From Diaporthe sp. PMI_573 (taxonomy: Eukaryota; Ascomycota; Sordariomycetes; Diaporthales; Diaporthaceae): a stretch of 37,432 nucleotides of DNA. This document shows positions 1 through 10,464 of the stretch, one piece after another. The translations under genes and the position numbers were made by a program. The notes under the pieces were generated by a model. That model searched no databases. It had not been told where the DNA came from and worked only from the letters and a program-made list of their open reading frames with translations. Each line of letters begins with the position of its first letter. The stretch's first letter is position 1. The DNA is taken from assembly GCA_021399435.1 (NCBI GenBank), contig JAJTUP010000183.1, forward strand, positions 1 to 37,432, given 5' to 3'.

Positions 1-3000
1 TATTAGCTTATAATTATTGTCAGAAACTATATTGCTTAACCAACTGCCTTGTTATATATCTTGGACATAAACCCTAATCTATAGTTTAGAGGACCTAGGA
101 AACCTTAATTATTATAATAGCTAAATAAATTTAAGTCTTCTCGGCAAAATTAACTTTATTAAATATCTTGTTAAAGCTTGTAAAGCTATTAGCAAGCAGA
201 TAATTAAGAATATTTTTAAATATATAGGTATATATCTTATTTCTTGCGAGAAGGCATTATAGTATTCCGAGATATAACTAAATAGTGCCTTTAAGCCAGA
301 AATTAAAGTTTCTAAGAAGTATTCTAACTTTAATAATACTAGTAGTAAATCCTCTATTAAAGAGGTTAATAAAAACTATATAACTAAAGACTATATCTTA
401 AGTTTAGCCCTAAGAAATAATAAAATAGCTAAATATAAGGCTAAGAGGGTTACCGACAAGATTAACTTATTGAAAGTATAAGTTGCTCTACTAGAAAAAG
501 AAAATACTAAACCCTAACTAGAAATTTATTACTATATTTAAAATAAGGGATAAGAATCTTACAATAGAAGCCCTAGAAGTATTTCTAAGGCCTTAGAAAT
601 GCCGTAAAGTAGCTGCGGTTAAAGTTAAAGAAAAGGAGGAGGAGAATGGCCAAGATACATCTAAATTAGAGGTTTTAAAAGAGATTGTAGTGTGCAGTGA
701 GCGCATAATTTGACGCCCGGCTAGATTAACTAATTGAGAAACTTCTTATAATCATTTTAATACCAGAAATAGGTGTATACAAAGAGAATTAATTAATTTG
801 TGGCTGTCTAAATAACCTCTATTTGTGTGGGAAATTGTGACCAAAGGTGGGTAGGGTATAGTATGCTGATTATAGAATTAGGAGGGATGGCACGCCTTTT
901 ACAGCAAACCAGACGTCTTTATTAAGGACCCTTAAATTTGCGTTATAGCCTCTATGTTGGTAATTAACAACCGGCTCCGCCCACTCTATAAAACCCGGGC
1001 ACCTCGGCCTCGTGTTTTAGCTATAGCTAAATAAAGTACCATACCCGTTAAAACAAGCGTTAGAATGCTTGCTTTACGTACATTAGTAGCGCATAATGTA
1101 AGTACTCAGTTGGTAGCCTGGCCAGAAAGGCGTGGCGCAATTAAGAAAGGAAGGGCTAAAAATAGGAATATAGTCTGCTAGTAGTATACAGGTAGGTCAA
1201 TCGGCCACACATATATCTGTAGGGCGCAGGACTAACAGCCTGGATACTCTATTTGCCGAGCTTGCAATAAGCTCGAAAGGCCGGCACGTGGCCTGGTCTA
1301 AAGGTAGAACGTTTTTCTATCCTCTAAAAGTCACAGCAAATAATAAAAGCAGCTCGGTTATCCTGTTGAAGTCGTTCCCCACGCCCGATAATTCCTCATA
1401 TTGTCGCACCCTACTTTCTCGGTTCTTCGGCTTGGCTCAGGATTAAAGCTTTAACATGCCTGACAACTACTTATAATGGGAGCCTGACTTGCGCCCAACT
1501 TGCCGTAAGGCAGTAACATCTTGTATCTCTATTGACACTACCCTAGGGTAGTTATAGGTAGAACATTTATAGTCGGGATCGGTCTTATAGCTAGGCACAG
1601 ATGCCTACAATCACTGCTACGCAGCCTGATTACCAACAGCATCAAGCCTGCATACCTTAATCTAAGGGGTAGTTTCGTTTTAAATCTCTATACATACTTA
1701 AATCGAGCAACACTACTAGCTGGGATAGGGTCTAGCAGAACAACCTGCTCTGCACGCTTGCTTGGGGGTGTAGGTGCTGGCCCGTTTTCAATATACCCAA
1801 ATGCAGTGTAAGACAGACTTGCTCGCAAAACCTATAAATGTTTCCCTCCCGCAGATCTTAATAATTTGATTTAAACTTATACTAATATAATATTCTGCCA
1901 GGGGACTCTATATATTAATAGACTTTATAATATTTATATTATTACTTCCCGTTCTACCAACCCTCTGTATACCTAGATGTTAAAAATAGATGCTGGCTAT
2001 AGTATTTTTATTAGAGTTCTTGTTAGTAAAGCTACTTATATTTGTTAGATAAAGACTTTCTACTAATCTAAAGACCTGCTATAGCGTTTATATTGTATTA
2101 ATTGTCTAATTAATGAAGCTCTTCTAAATGGAAAACCATCTATTACTCGACTTCTTTTATAATAGCGCCGACCTTATATACTAAACCTTAATTAAAGTGC
2201 AAGGCGTAATTATTTGCGTATATATAGTTACCCTTAAGCTACTCTTAAACTAGTAGATGTCTTAGTAGTTCTCTATTTATTGTCATACTAATTTTTTTGG
2301 CCAAAACCCAGTAATACTCTTAACGATTAGGCAGAGGGCAAGTAGAAGAAAGCTAAGTAAAATTAAATAATAGACTATTAGTTATAATAGCTAGACTGTT
2401 GACTGGCCGAGTAAAGATCTAGAGTCCGGTTTAATAGGCAGTCGATATGTTAAAGGCTTTTTAACCTTTAGTCTTAAAATTAATAGTTTTTAATACAGCC
2501 CGCCTAGGAGACGCTATATCTTTTGTTTAGCTAAGTGACCTTCCTTTTGAGAGAAGAGAATATATGGCCTTAGATTGCAATACTATATACTCTATGCCGT
2601 TATTATTGCCGAATGTATATATAAGCTTGCAATCTATATTGCGGGGCCTGGCAGTTAGGGCTTTTCTTGACGACTTATTACTTAGAAGATAAAACCAGAC
2701 TTTAAGATCTGGCTATTAGAGGTTATCAATAAGCTTAGAATTTTACGACTTGTTTTTTGAAAGGTTAAATTGGGACTTAGAAAGAACTAAATCTGATAGT
2801 TTAACCCCTTAGAGGGGTTAATACTGTGCTTTGTAATAAATATGATAAAATATTCTACTAAATGCTTTAATCTAATATAATAGTATCTAAATCTACTATA
2901 TATATGTGTGAGACAGTTTTACTAGCTTAAAAACCTATATGTAAAATGTATTGCTGTAGATTAAATAGACTTTAAGATAAATTAAACTTATCTATTATAT

Positions 3001-5092
3001 TTAAAAGGTTAGATGCCTATTATTAGAAATATTTTGCTCACAACAGTCAGTCTTAATATAAGCTCTAGACATAATTAAGATGTAGGAAAGAAAAAGAAAA
3101 GCATACATATATATATATATATATACCGACGTACCTTTTTAGAATCTATTATAATATTTATAATTGTTAATATTATAGAATAGAGTCTCGGATTTTATAG
3201 TTTAATAAGCTAGCAGGTAATAGTTGTAGAAAAAGCTCGCTCTAGTCTTTTTAAGAGAGTTTAGCGTAAGGATCTAATTTACTGCTTGCTTAATACTGAG
3301 ATATAAATTTAGCGATTTCTTTATTAAATTATTCTGGCTCTTTATAGAATATCTAGTATTTATTATTATAAACGGACTATTTTGCTAATTCTATCTTCTT
3401 ACTCTCTTAATTTACCCTTTTAATTGTCTCTTTTAAGCCTTCTAATAAGAAACAGCCTGTTTTATGTTTAGTAAAAATAAGAGTAGGCTTGTAAATAAGC
3501 TTGATTACCTTATAGTAATTATACCTTGTATAGTTAGCCAGCAGCCTTGCAAGCTACTGCCTGTTATATAGGCCGCTAATGTTTGTAAAGAATATCTTGT
3601 TATCTATAGTAGTCTTGGGGCTAATCTAATCTCTCTCCTTGGGAGCAAAACAATAGCCAAGGTACTTATTGACAAGCCCCTTATATGCTGCTTGTAGGGT
3701 ATCTATCTAGGTATACTGGGCGCCTAGTATAGTTGTTTTATTATAATACCTAAGGTAAGCTTTAAAGGCGTCTTAATTATTAAATGCTAAGTAATTTTAG
3801 AGGGAAGCCTAGTTAGTAAAGACAAAGCCTGCAAAATTGCTGTTGCCAAAAAGCTTAATATAAGTCTACAATATAGCAGCGCCGATAGAGTAGCTAATGG
3901 GTACAATTTTAGTGTTTCTGTTGCCTTAGTGGAGATATTTAATAAGCAATCTTAGATTAGCGGCTAGTCTAGCAATATAATAATCTCCTTTAGTCTGCCC
4001 TAATATATTATAGCTTTGTACTATAGTATTTAGAGTCAGTTATTAAAGAACCAAGAAAGTTATTATATATAAATTAGGGGAGGAAAGAATTATAATATAG
4101 CCATAGTTTGTCTTAAAACCAGCAGTATAATAAGTTTTTTTGAGGCACCGGCTATATTTAGCAGAATTTGCTTCTTAAAGGGATTAAGATTATATCTAGA
4201 AGCTGCTTACTATTTGGTGTAGCTACTTAGTGCTTTTCTAAAAGTATGGCAAAGTTGCGGGTAAAGTACTTGGAGGAGCCGCTAAAGCTATATATTAGAA
4301 GGATATATGTTTAATGACAGGGATTATTAAGCAACTCGGGACCGACTCTAGGAATATCCTTTAGGGGTAAAAAGGTCTGGAAAGCAAGTAAGATACTATT
4401 ATTTATTCCGCAGTAAACGTATTATATGCCTGGCTTAGCGAGGAACTTTATATTGGTAGCAGTTAGACTTGTGATATTATAAGACGGAAGCTTCTAAGTA
4501 GAGACTAAAGTCTATTTAAGGGAGAAGCTTGCAAATAAGGTGCTGGCTGCTTTTACGTAGTAAGACAAACCTTTCTTAGGCTCTTTCGTACAGGACTATC
4601 GCGTTTAAATAGTTGCAGGCTTTATTGACGTTAAAGTAAGAACGGGTGAAGAAGGTGCTTTTATGCCTGGCCGAAAAAGGCAGCAGCGAAGCTTTAGTAT
4701 TAGGATTATGACAGAGGGATTTGCGCTGGGGTTAGGGTCAGCCGTTTAGCAGTTACGCCGTCAGTAACTGAGCCTGCTTATTCTTACAATATGAAGAGCT
4801 GTGAGCGAGCTTTACGTGCGCTTTTCGTTGGGTAAGCTCCTGAAGAAAAGTGTACCCGAAACTGGCCGCATTAAAAGGCCTGAAGTATCTTTACACTGCT
4901 TCTTTTGTACCCCATTTAACATTTAGGCACAGTAAAACGGGGCAACTCATAGCAGCCAGGCTACTGGAGACTACAGGGTAGGAAGAGGTATTTAAAGGTA
5001 TTAGCCCCCTGATTTTATGAAAGTGACAGCTTGTTAACCTGTTAAATACCTTTTAGTCCACTATGAGAGAGTTCTATATTTGAATAGTCACA
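1..5092. other. AT-rich RIP-degraded repeat block, no intact gene
   Basis: No open reading frame of gene length exists here, and the sequence is saturated with TA-rich words and stop codons in all frames, as expected of transposon DNA after repeat-induced point mutation. Two islands are less AT-rich: roughly 690-1860 and 4560-5060. The first contains a TATA-like element in a GC-rich setting near 985-1000 and an AATAAA nearby at about 1030, which would suit a decayed LTR, but I could not find matching ends. An (AT)n run lies at 3107-3125. I could not assign the decayed coding traces to a transposon family. Confidence 0.7.
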
Positions 5093-5128
5093 GCGGAATG
5101 GCCTACTACAGTAGAGTTTCTCACTATG

Positions 5129-5170
5129 GCGAAATGACCATAACGGAATGACCACAACAAAATGACCATA
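5129..5170. repeat. Three tandem 14-bp repeats
   Basis: Three consecutive 14-bp units share the core AATGACCA (5129-5142, 5143-5156, 5157-5170) and differ from one another mainly by transitions. A related half unit, GGAATGGCC, lies just upstream at about 5095. The array marks the edge of the AT-rich block. Confidence 0.7.
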
Positions 5171-5650
5171 GAGAGTTAGGGTTGTGATACTTTGTTCCGA
5201 CCGTTTGCATTATAGATACAATTGATTGCAGGACTATCGTCTAACAGACGGGGGTGGAGAGCATATAATAGGCATACTAGATAAGTGGTGGTAACGGCTG
5301 TAGATTCATTTTTCCTATGTTCTATATTCTCTTGGGGGAAAGGTAAGCTCCTGAGAGGGCATTCGGAATACAAATATAGTTTCAATTTGAAACACTAAGC
5401 CACCCCCTATCTTCACAAGATATAACTACATAATTATAAGCTGATAAAGACAGAAATGACTGTCCAAGGTTCCTAGCTTCTAGAATATCAGGACCAAAAT
5501 ATACGGCCAGGTGTACAGTGAGATCCTAGCTATTTCGTGATTTCCCATCGTACCAACACCGTTCCCCAGAAAATACCATATTATCAACGCACTGAACAAA
5601 CCAGTGAAGGCATAACAAACTCAAGATTCGAGCCCAGTATCTGGCGAACC
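5171..5650. other. Intergenic, no gene seen
   Basis: This stretch separates the repeat block from the 3' end of the membrane-protein gene. Short ORFs are present but have no recognisable features. The 3' UTR of the minus-strand gene that ends at 5651 must lie here. Confidence 0.5.
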
Positions 5651-7048
5651 TCACGCCCAGTTCCCTCCGCTGCCATGTGTGACATCCTTCGAGCCGAGGC
5701 GGACCTCAATGTTGGTGGTCGCGGCGATCTGGCCCATGGGGGGTGACTGAACAGGCAGCGGATGGTCTGTTTCGCTGCTGTCCGTCTTCAAGGACTGTTT
5801 GGCAGAACTGGTAGCACGCCAGCCGCTGCGGCGGAACCTGCTGGAGGGGGGAGATCCCCCGCTGTTGTAGCCACCGGATCCCTTGAGCGGCGTGCGGCCG
5901 TAGGAAGAGTCGAGCTTGTGGGTGACATAACGGTCCCAGAGTGGCTGAAGCGGCGGGATGTTTCCACAGAAAATCATCACGAAAGCCTCGGCGCCGGTCC
6001 ACATCTGAATGTCATATGCGCTCCCTGAGCGTGGAGTTTTGTCAGATAGTGTTCTGACGACGGGAGATGCTTGACAACTTACAGGTGAAGTCACTTCGGG
6101 AGGTAAGATTGACGATGTAGCGCACTTTGATGCCACTGAAAAGGGCGGCACTGGGGTTATTTGTTAGCAGTCTTCTTTGAGAGAATATAGCACTAGTACC
6201 AACTTACATCACACCGAGACCAAGCAACACACAAAGCGCGATCTTTTTCCCGCGCTGAAGGTTGAGGCCGCTGATGATCGTGGCCGGTAAAATGGCGAGG
6301 ACCAAGTCCGCGGCAATGTTCCAAGCTGTGGTACTGTATGTTAGCAACGGCCGTCATTCCTCTCCGTGCACGGAGCAGGGGCTCGCAGCTGCGGCAAGAG
6401 TCTAGCTAAACTCACCGGCAAGGAAGTAGTTATAGTTCTGCTGGACCGAAGGATCCCAGCAATTGGCCTTGATGGTCGGATTCCAGAGAGCGCGCGGCGG
6501 ATCGCATTGGACAAAAGTGAAAATGCATCCTAGAGAGTTGATGATGAAGATAGTCACGATGATGAAATAGAGCAAGGCTCTGCGCCAGACCGTGTTGCGT
6601 GACATGAAGCGAAGTATGAGGATAGCCACGGAAGCCTTGCCTGTTGCGAACAGGAAGATAGCCCACGGCTGAGAGATCCAACTCCATTTGACTGCCTCCA
6701 TCGTCTGCTCGGGGCTCAGATAGAATACATGTCGGGCTCCTCCGATGCTGGCCATATAGGTCACGAAACATGCTGTAATCACGAAAAGAATCTGTTGTGT
6801 GTGATTAATCAGCTGACTTGCGATGTTTAGAATGTTGACTTATGCGAGCTTGGGCATACCACTGTGATCACCATCATCCAGTCATCCCATCCGAGACCTC
6901 GGATCTTGACGCGGGCATAAATCCGGAGACACAGCATCAGGATGGACACGGCTGACCACGTCCAGTACGCCGCTTCGAGCCTGGGTCCACGGTCCTCATC
7001 CGGAGGTATCGGACCTTGCATAGCAGGAGGAGATCCGCCAGACGACAT
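5651..7048 (-). CDS. Rhodopsin-like seven-helix fungal membrane protein
   Basis: Five exons fit together: 7048-6860, 6791-6416, 6325-6208, 6150-6083 and 6024-5651. All four introns (57-90 nt) are GT-AG with matching phase. The product is 374 residues. It has the layout of the fungal integral membrane family with a rhodopsin-like domain (PF20684 type): hydrophobic helices from about residue 30 to 290, a conserved GWDDW motif after helix 1, a QNYNYFLAG-A-WNIAAD segment, and a TGAE...CGNIPPLQPLWDRY segment before a long polar, Ser/Gly-rich cytoplasmic tail. It probably sits in the plasma membrane or an endomembrane. Biochemical function is unknown for most of the family. Such genes are common in secondary-metabolite loci, and this one borders the putative RiPP cluster. 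Its link to the pathway is inferred only from position. Confidence 0.85.
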
Positions 7049-7348
7049 GGCTTGCCTAAGTCTTGATGTAACTTGATTATGCCGAGGACAAGGCAAGTTA
7101 CACTGCAGTATCGCATTGATTACCACCTAGGCTGGGCGGTATTGGCGTTTTCGTGGCAGTAGTGAAGCACACGTGGTGAGTGCGGTGAAACATGCAGGGT
7201 GGTGACCATAATTTAGATTGAATTCCCCGCTTGAGTTCTCCTACTTGATCGTTCATATCAACCATGATTGAGGTGTCAAAAATAGAAGTTCTGTATTTGG
7301 ACATTGCCACAGTTCAGGATTTGAGGCTTCCATCCAAAAAGGCTACAT

Positions 7349-7394
7349 GGACTTTTCGGCACAATCCTTTGGGACTTTTCGGCATAATCCTTTG
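7349..7394. repeat. 23-bp tandem duplication
   Basis: Two adjacent 23-bp copies (7349-7371 and 7372-7394) differ at a single C/T transition. They lie about 300 bp upstream of the membrane-protein start codon, so they may lie in its promoter, though no known factor site is recognised. Confidence 0.7.
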
Positions 7395-7420
7395 GCCAGA
7401 CTATTGCCAAATCCTCTTCA

Positions 7421-7440
7421 GCCCTGCTGCTCAGCAGGGC
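7421..7440. promoter_or_regulatory. 20-bp near-perfect palindrome
   Basis: A 9-bp arm, GCCCTGCTG, is followed by CT and then its exact reverse complement, CAGCAGGGC. It sits in the upstream region of the membrane-protein gene. It could be a dimeric factor site or a chance hairpin. I do not recognise it as a known fungal operator. Confidence 0.35.
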
Positions 7441-8326
7441 AATTGCGATGGTCACGTACAATAATATTGTCAACCACGATACGGCAGAAGATACCCCAAA
7501 AATAAATATTCATAGTCAAGTGCTAATGCAGGTAACGAATATACAACATCTGTTTTCAAATGCAGCGGGCTTCCCACAGGACCTGGCCAAGGACCAGCCT
7601 CTAGTGCTTAGAACATTGGCACTATTCCAGGGTTGGCATAGCTGTGCCGCAAAGTAACCGGTTGTGACAACGAGCCTGCGGGGAAGTCGTACGACGTGGG
7701 AAAGGCTAGACCTCGACTGTGCCGCTTCCTTACACTGATATTAGGCTGGCCAGACCAAAGGAGCAACAGCCTCGAGTCAGAACCTGGCATGAGTATACGA
7801 GAGGATCGAAGGATCTCGGTAAGCCTTGGGAACACATCCCAGCGAGCGCATGTGTGGCAGCGAAACCCCACCCTTTGATTAATAATGAATTCTGATCTGG
7901 GCCTGGCTAAGCAATTCCCACGTGCTCGCCAGGAATAGTAAACTTCCATGGGAATCAGATCCCAATCAGACAAGGTTGTCGTTGCGTCACTTCCGCCTGG
8001 GCATTCGTATTGCGTGTATCCTGATTTAGTCTTCGGTCATGTTGAAGCACGAACGGAGCGATCAACGCAAATGATGAGCAATGGCATGGCATCTTCGGTG
8101 GTGGGCACCCTTAATCAGGCACAATGTGCATTGGCATTCAGTGCTACTCATCAAGTGGAGGCCACCAGAGTGTATGCAAAACATTGTGTAGTAGTTGATC
8201 CTCCATCTCACTTAGTATTGAAACAATCCGGCTGCATGAAAGGTAGGGCCACAGAAAACAACTTGAATTGCTCCATCAGTAACCCGAGCAACAACCGCCA
8301 CCACCTCAGCATTGAGATCCATGTAC

Positions 8327-8565
8327 CTAGTCATCGGTGTAAAGGTCCGGGTAGATGATGCCCGAGTCTGGGTCAGGCTCGGGATACACGATACCATCAT
8401 CAACATCCGGCTCAGGATAAACGATAATGTCGTCCACATCGCCTTGTTAGGCATTAGTACGGGGGTACCAGAGATCAATAGAGGCCCACTAAGCTACGTA
8501 CCGGGAACTGGGCTAGCCAGGACACTCATGGCAGCTGCCATGAGGATCAGAATTGCAGACTTCAT
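8327..8565 (-). CDS. Secreted three-repeat peptide; candidate RiPP precursor
   Basis: Two exons, 8565-8502 and 8442-8327, flank a 59-nt intron with donor GTACGT, a CTAAC branch-like site and acceptor AAG. Phase is preserved, giving 59 residues. Residues 1-18 are a signal peptide (MKS, hydrophobic core, cut near LAS-PVP). After PVPG come three 11-residue repeats: DVDDIIVYPEP, DVDDGIVYPEP and DPDSGIIYPDL, then YTDD. Every repeat keeps Ile/Val-Tyr-Pro between acidic spacers. Repeats 1 and 2 differ by six synonymous third-position changes and only one changed residue (I to G), so the protein sequence appears to be selected. A signal peptide, Tyr-centred core repeats and a divergent UstYa gene next door match precursors of dikaritin-type RiPPs. 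Dibasic Kex2 sites, usual between cores, are absent. The upstream in-frame ATG at 8691 precedes the TATA box, so I chose 8565. The RiPP role is inferred. Confidence 0.85.
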
Positions 8566-9092
8566 GATTATGGTGAATCGTTTTTCGTTGTGGCTTTGAT
8601 CTGAACCCAGAAACAGTTGAGGAGGGCCGATGGAAGATGGGTGCTCCGGCGGGTCATTTCGGTAGAGCGAAATAAGCAAGACTTTATACACGCCATACCT
8701 ATCCCTAGGTGAAGAGCAGCATCATTTTGAGCGTTGCTGCGCCGCCCCCCCCCCCTCCCCCCAACCTTCCTTCCGCGGTGGATCACTCTGTGGGATGCTG
8801 AGGCCTGCTCGGCGATTCTTTAGAGAGGCGACCGCTACTACGCAGTCATATTGCTAATGCAATCTTTCAGCTGACAAGAATAGTGGAGATCATGACATAC
8901 AGTTGGGATGAGGCCAAGAGGTGGGAGTGCTCAGGGCACCTTCACGTTCTCATCCCGTGCTCGTTATCCAAGACCTGGAATCCCCCCACCCCCCAGTCAT
9001 CCTCTCTCAACTGCGCGATCATTTTTCAAGCGCGGCTTATCTCTGGATCTCTGCAGAATTACATTGAGAGCACACATCAAATCACCTCAAAG
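8566..9092. promoter_or_regulatory. Divergent promoter of precursor and UstYa gene
   Basis: This 527-bp gap lies between the start codons of the precursor (minus) and the first UstYa-like gene (plus), so both probably share regulatory sites. It contains a cytosine tract at about 8746-8762 and a CCGCGG palindrome at about 8773-8778, a sequence type bound by some Zn2Cys6 factors. No specific operator is proven. Confidence 0.6.
8683..8688 (-). promoter_or_regulatory. TATA box of precursor gene
   Basis: TATAAA reads on the minus strand 118 nt upstream of the chosen start codon. With initiation about 30 nt downstream, it would give a 5' UTR of roughly 85-90 nt. It supports the start at 8565 rather than the in-frame ATG at 8691. 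Confidence 0.6.
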
Positions 9093-10007
9093 ATGTCCGC
9101 TCATGAGAAAGAGCTCCTCCTCGAGGACGACCGCGATGATGCCAGTAGTGGTGTCGCTAGTCATTATGAAGTCGCCAACCACGTGAAGCCGTCAACCTGG
9201 CAATGGTGGATTTGTGCCATAATGGTGCAAGTCGTGCTCATCACTATCTACACCGCGGTCTCCTATGCCATAATTCGGCACAATGCCGGTCCGGAATCTG
9301 ATGCTGATATTCATGGTAAGTCTATCTATCTCGCATCAGTCTTTGTTGTTGCTGGTATAGAGTTTCTGCATGCATGCCATATACTAAAAAGCCACACAGC
9401 TTTTGCGGGCTTGGATGTGCGATACATGTTCCGTCTGTACGACAACTTCGTCAACAGCCCCTACGCAGGGGAGCCGACGCCCGAGAGTGATGAGGCGTGG
9501 CACACACTGCTCAACAATATGAGCGTGCGCGTGACGGGCGAGGAGCTGGCGCGGCACAACCAGACGTCGGTCGAGCTGCCCGGCGGCGGCTACCTCGCGT
9601 GGCTGGGCGTCTTCCACGAGCTGCACTGTGTCAAGATGCTGCGCCAGTGGAGCTGGCGCGAGCACTACTTCCCCAACATGACGGCTCACGAGCACCGCCA
9701 CCAGATGGTCCACATCGACCACTGCCTCGACTGGCTGCGGAACGCCGCGATCTGCGGCGCTGACACCAGCGCCCTGGCCGTCTTCAAGTGGGACGAGAAG
9801 CTGCCGCACCCGATGCTCAACACAAAACGGGTCCCGCATCGGTGTGTGGACTGGGATGCTCTGACGAGGTCGCATGAGGACCGGGTGGTTAGTCGTGATG
9901 AGATTGTGAGCTTGAAGAACCCTCTTATGAAGGAGAACGGGGGTTCTGGCGAGAAGGAGGCTGTTGACAAGCTACCCTGGACTGGCATGGGCGAGGATGA
10001 TACCTAG
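9093..10007 (+). CDS. UstYa-like oxidase (DUF3328), copy 1
   Basis: The start ATG at 9093 has a good context (CAAAG-ATG). Exons 9093-9315 and 9400-10007 give 276 residues. The 84-nt intron (donor GTAAGT, CTAA-type branch site, acceptor CACAG) is a multiple of three and has no stop, so the reading frame also runs straight through it. The product has a polar N-tail and one transmembrane helix at about residues 33-58, followed by a lumenal domain with two HxxHC motifs, HELHC and HIDHC, the hallmark of UstYa-family proteins. Known relatives oxidatively cyclise or hydroxylate ribosomal peptides in ustiloxin-type pathways. The gene is divergent from the peptide precursor, so it is the best candidate for its cyclase. 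NMS, NQT and NMT look like N-glycosylation sites, fitting a secretory-pathway location. Confidence 0.9.
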   Translation: MSAHEKELLLEDDRDDASSGVASHYEVANHVKPSTWQWWICAIMVQVVLITIYTAVSYAIIRHNAGPESDADIHGKSIYLASVFVVAGIEFLHACHILKSHTAFAGLDVRYMFRLYDNFVNSPYAGEPTPESDEAWHTLLNNMSVRVTGEELARHNQTSVELPGGGYLAWLGVFHELHCVKMLRQWSWREHYFPNMTAHEHRHQMVHIDHCLDWLRNAAICGADTSALAVFKWDEKLPHPMLNTKRVPHRCVDWDALTRSHEDRVVSRDEIVSLKNPLMKENGGSGEKEAVDKLPWTGMGEDDT

Positions 10008-10464
10008 GGGATGCGACCGCGGAAGTACTTGATGCCTGATCTCAAGCTGTACACTGTTCAAACTTTTGTGCTACTTGGCTCAAAGCACTTCAATGTCCCC
10101 ACTATCTGGCCTGACTGCAGTGCATAGACTTTCACGGTGTGCGCCACAACTACATCAAGAACGACGCTGAATGTATAGAAAACTGGTCAAATCCAGTCGC
10201 GCTACCTTAATAGCCTAGTACTACTGGTTTCGTTCTTAATCCGTATACATCCCGAAGGCGTACGCGGTCCCTTCATACAGTGGTAAGCGCCTTAAGATCC
10301 AGCGTTTTTTTTTTAAAAAAAAACAAAAACAAACACACAATGCCGATAACAGTGTAAGAAGACACAATTTAGCCTTATACTAAGTTGGTTGGATATCTAT
10401 GCATACATTTCGCGATTCCTACGTCCGGCAGGCCGGGAAGGATGATAGACCGAACCCTTTCTCC
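10008..10464. other. Convergent intergenic region
   Basis: This region lies between two converging genes (UstYa copy 1 and the first methyltransferase) and should hold both terminators. A T10/A9 homopolymer junction lies at about 10306-10322. No gene is seen. The ORF at 10399-10692 is antisense to the methyltransferase. Confidence 0.5.

Larger units (their letters stand above)
7049..8326. other. 1.3-kb intergenic region
   Basis: This region holds the promoter of the membrane-protein gene (start 7048, minus) and the 3' flank of the precursor gene (stop 8327-8329, minus). Several overlapping ORFs of 60-136 codons occur on both strands. None has a domain, signal peptide or splice structure I recognise, and I treat them as chance ORFs. 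Small repeats lie at 7349-7394 and 7421-7440. Confidence 0.5.

Noticed and set aside
3107..3125. AT dinucleotide run as a promoter or origin
   Set aside because: It is a short microsatellite in a decayed repeat block with no gene next to it.
7948..8358. 136-codon plus-strand ORF
   Set aside because: It overlaps the precursor's second exon in antisense and has no signal peptide, domain or splice support.
8212..8478. 88-codon minus-strand ORF overlapping the precursor
   Set aside because: It is another frame of the same DNA. Only the frame of the spliced precursor gives a signal peptide and clean tandem repeats with synonymous differences.
8494..8691. Unspliced ORF starting upstream at 8691
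   Set aside because: Its start lies upstream of the TATA box, and it ends right after the signal peptide. The GTACGT donor near its end explains it as exon 1 read into the intron.
9384..9875. 163-codon minus-strand ORF
   Set aside because: It is antisense to UstYa copy 1, a side effect of the high GC content there.
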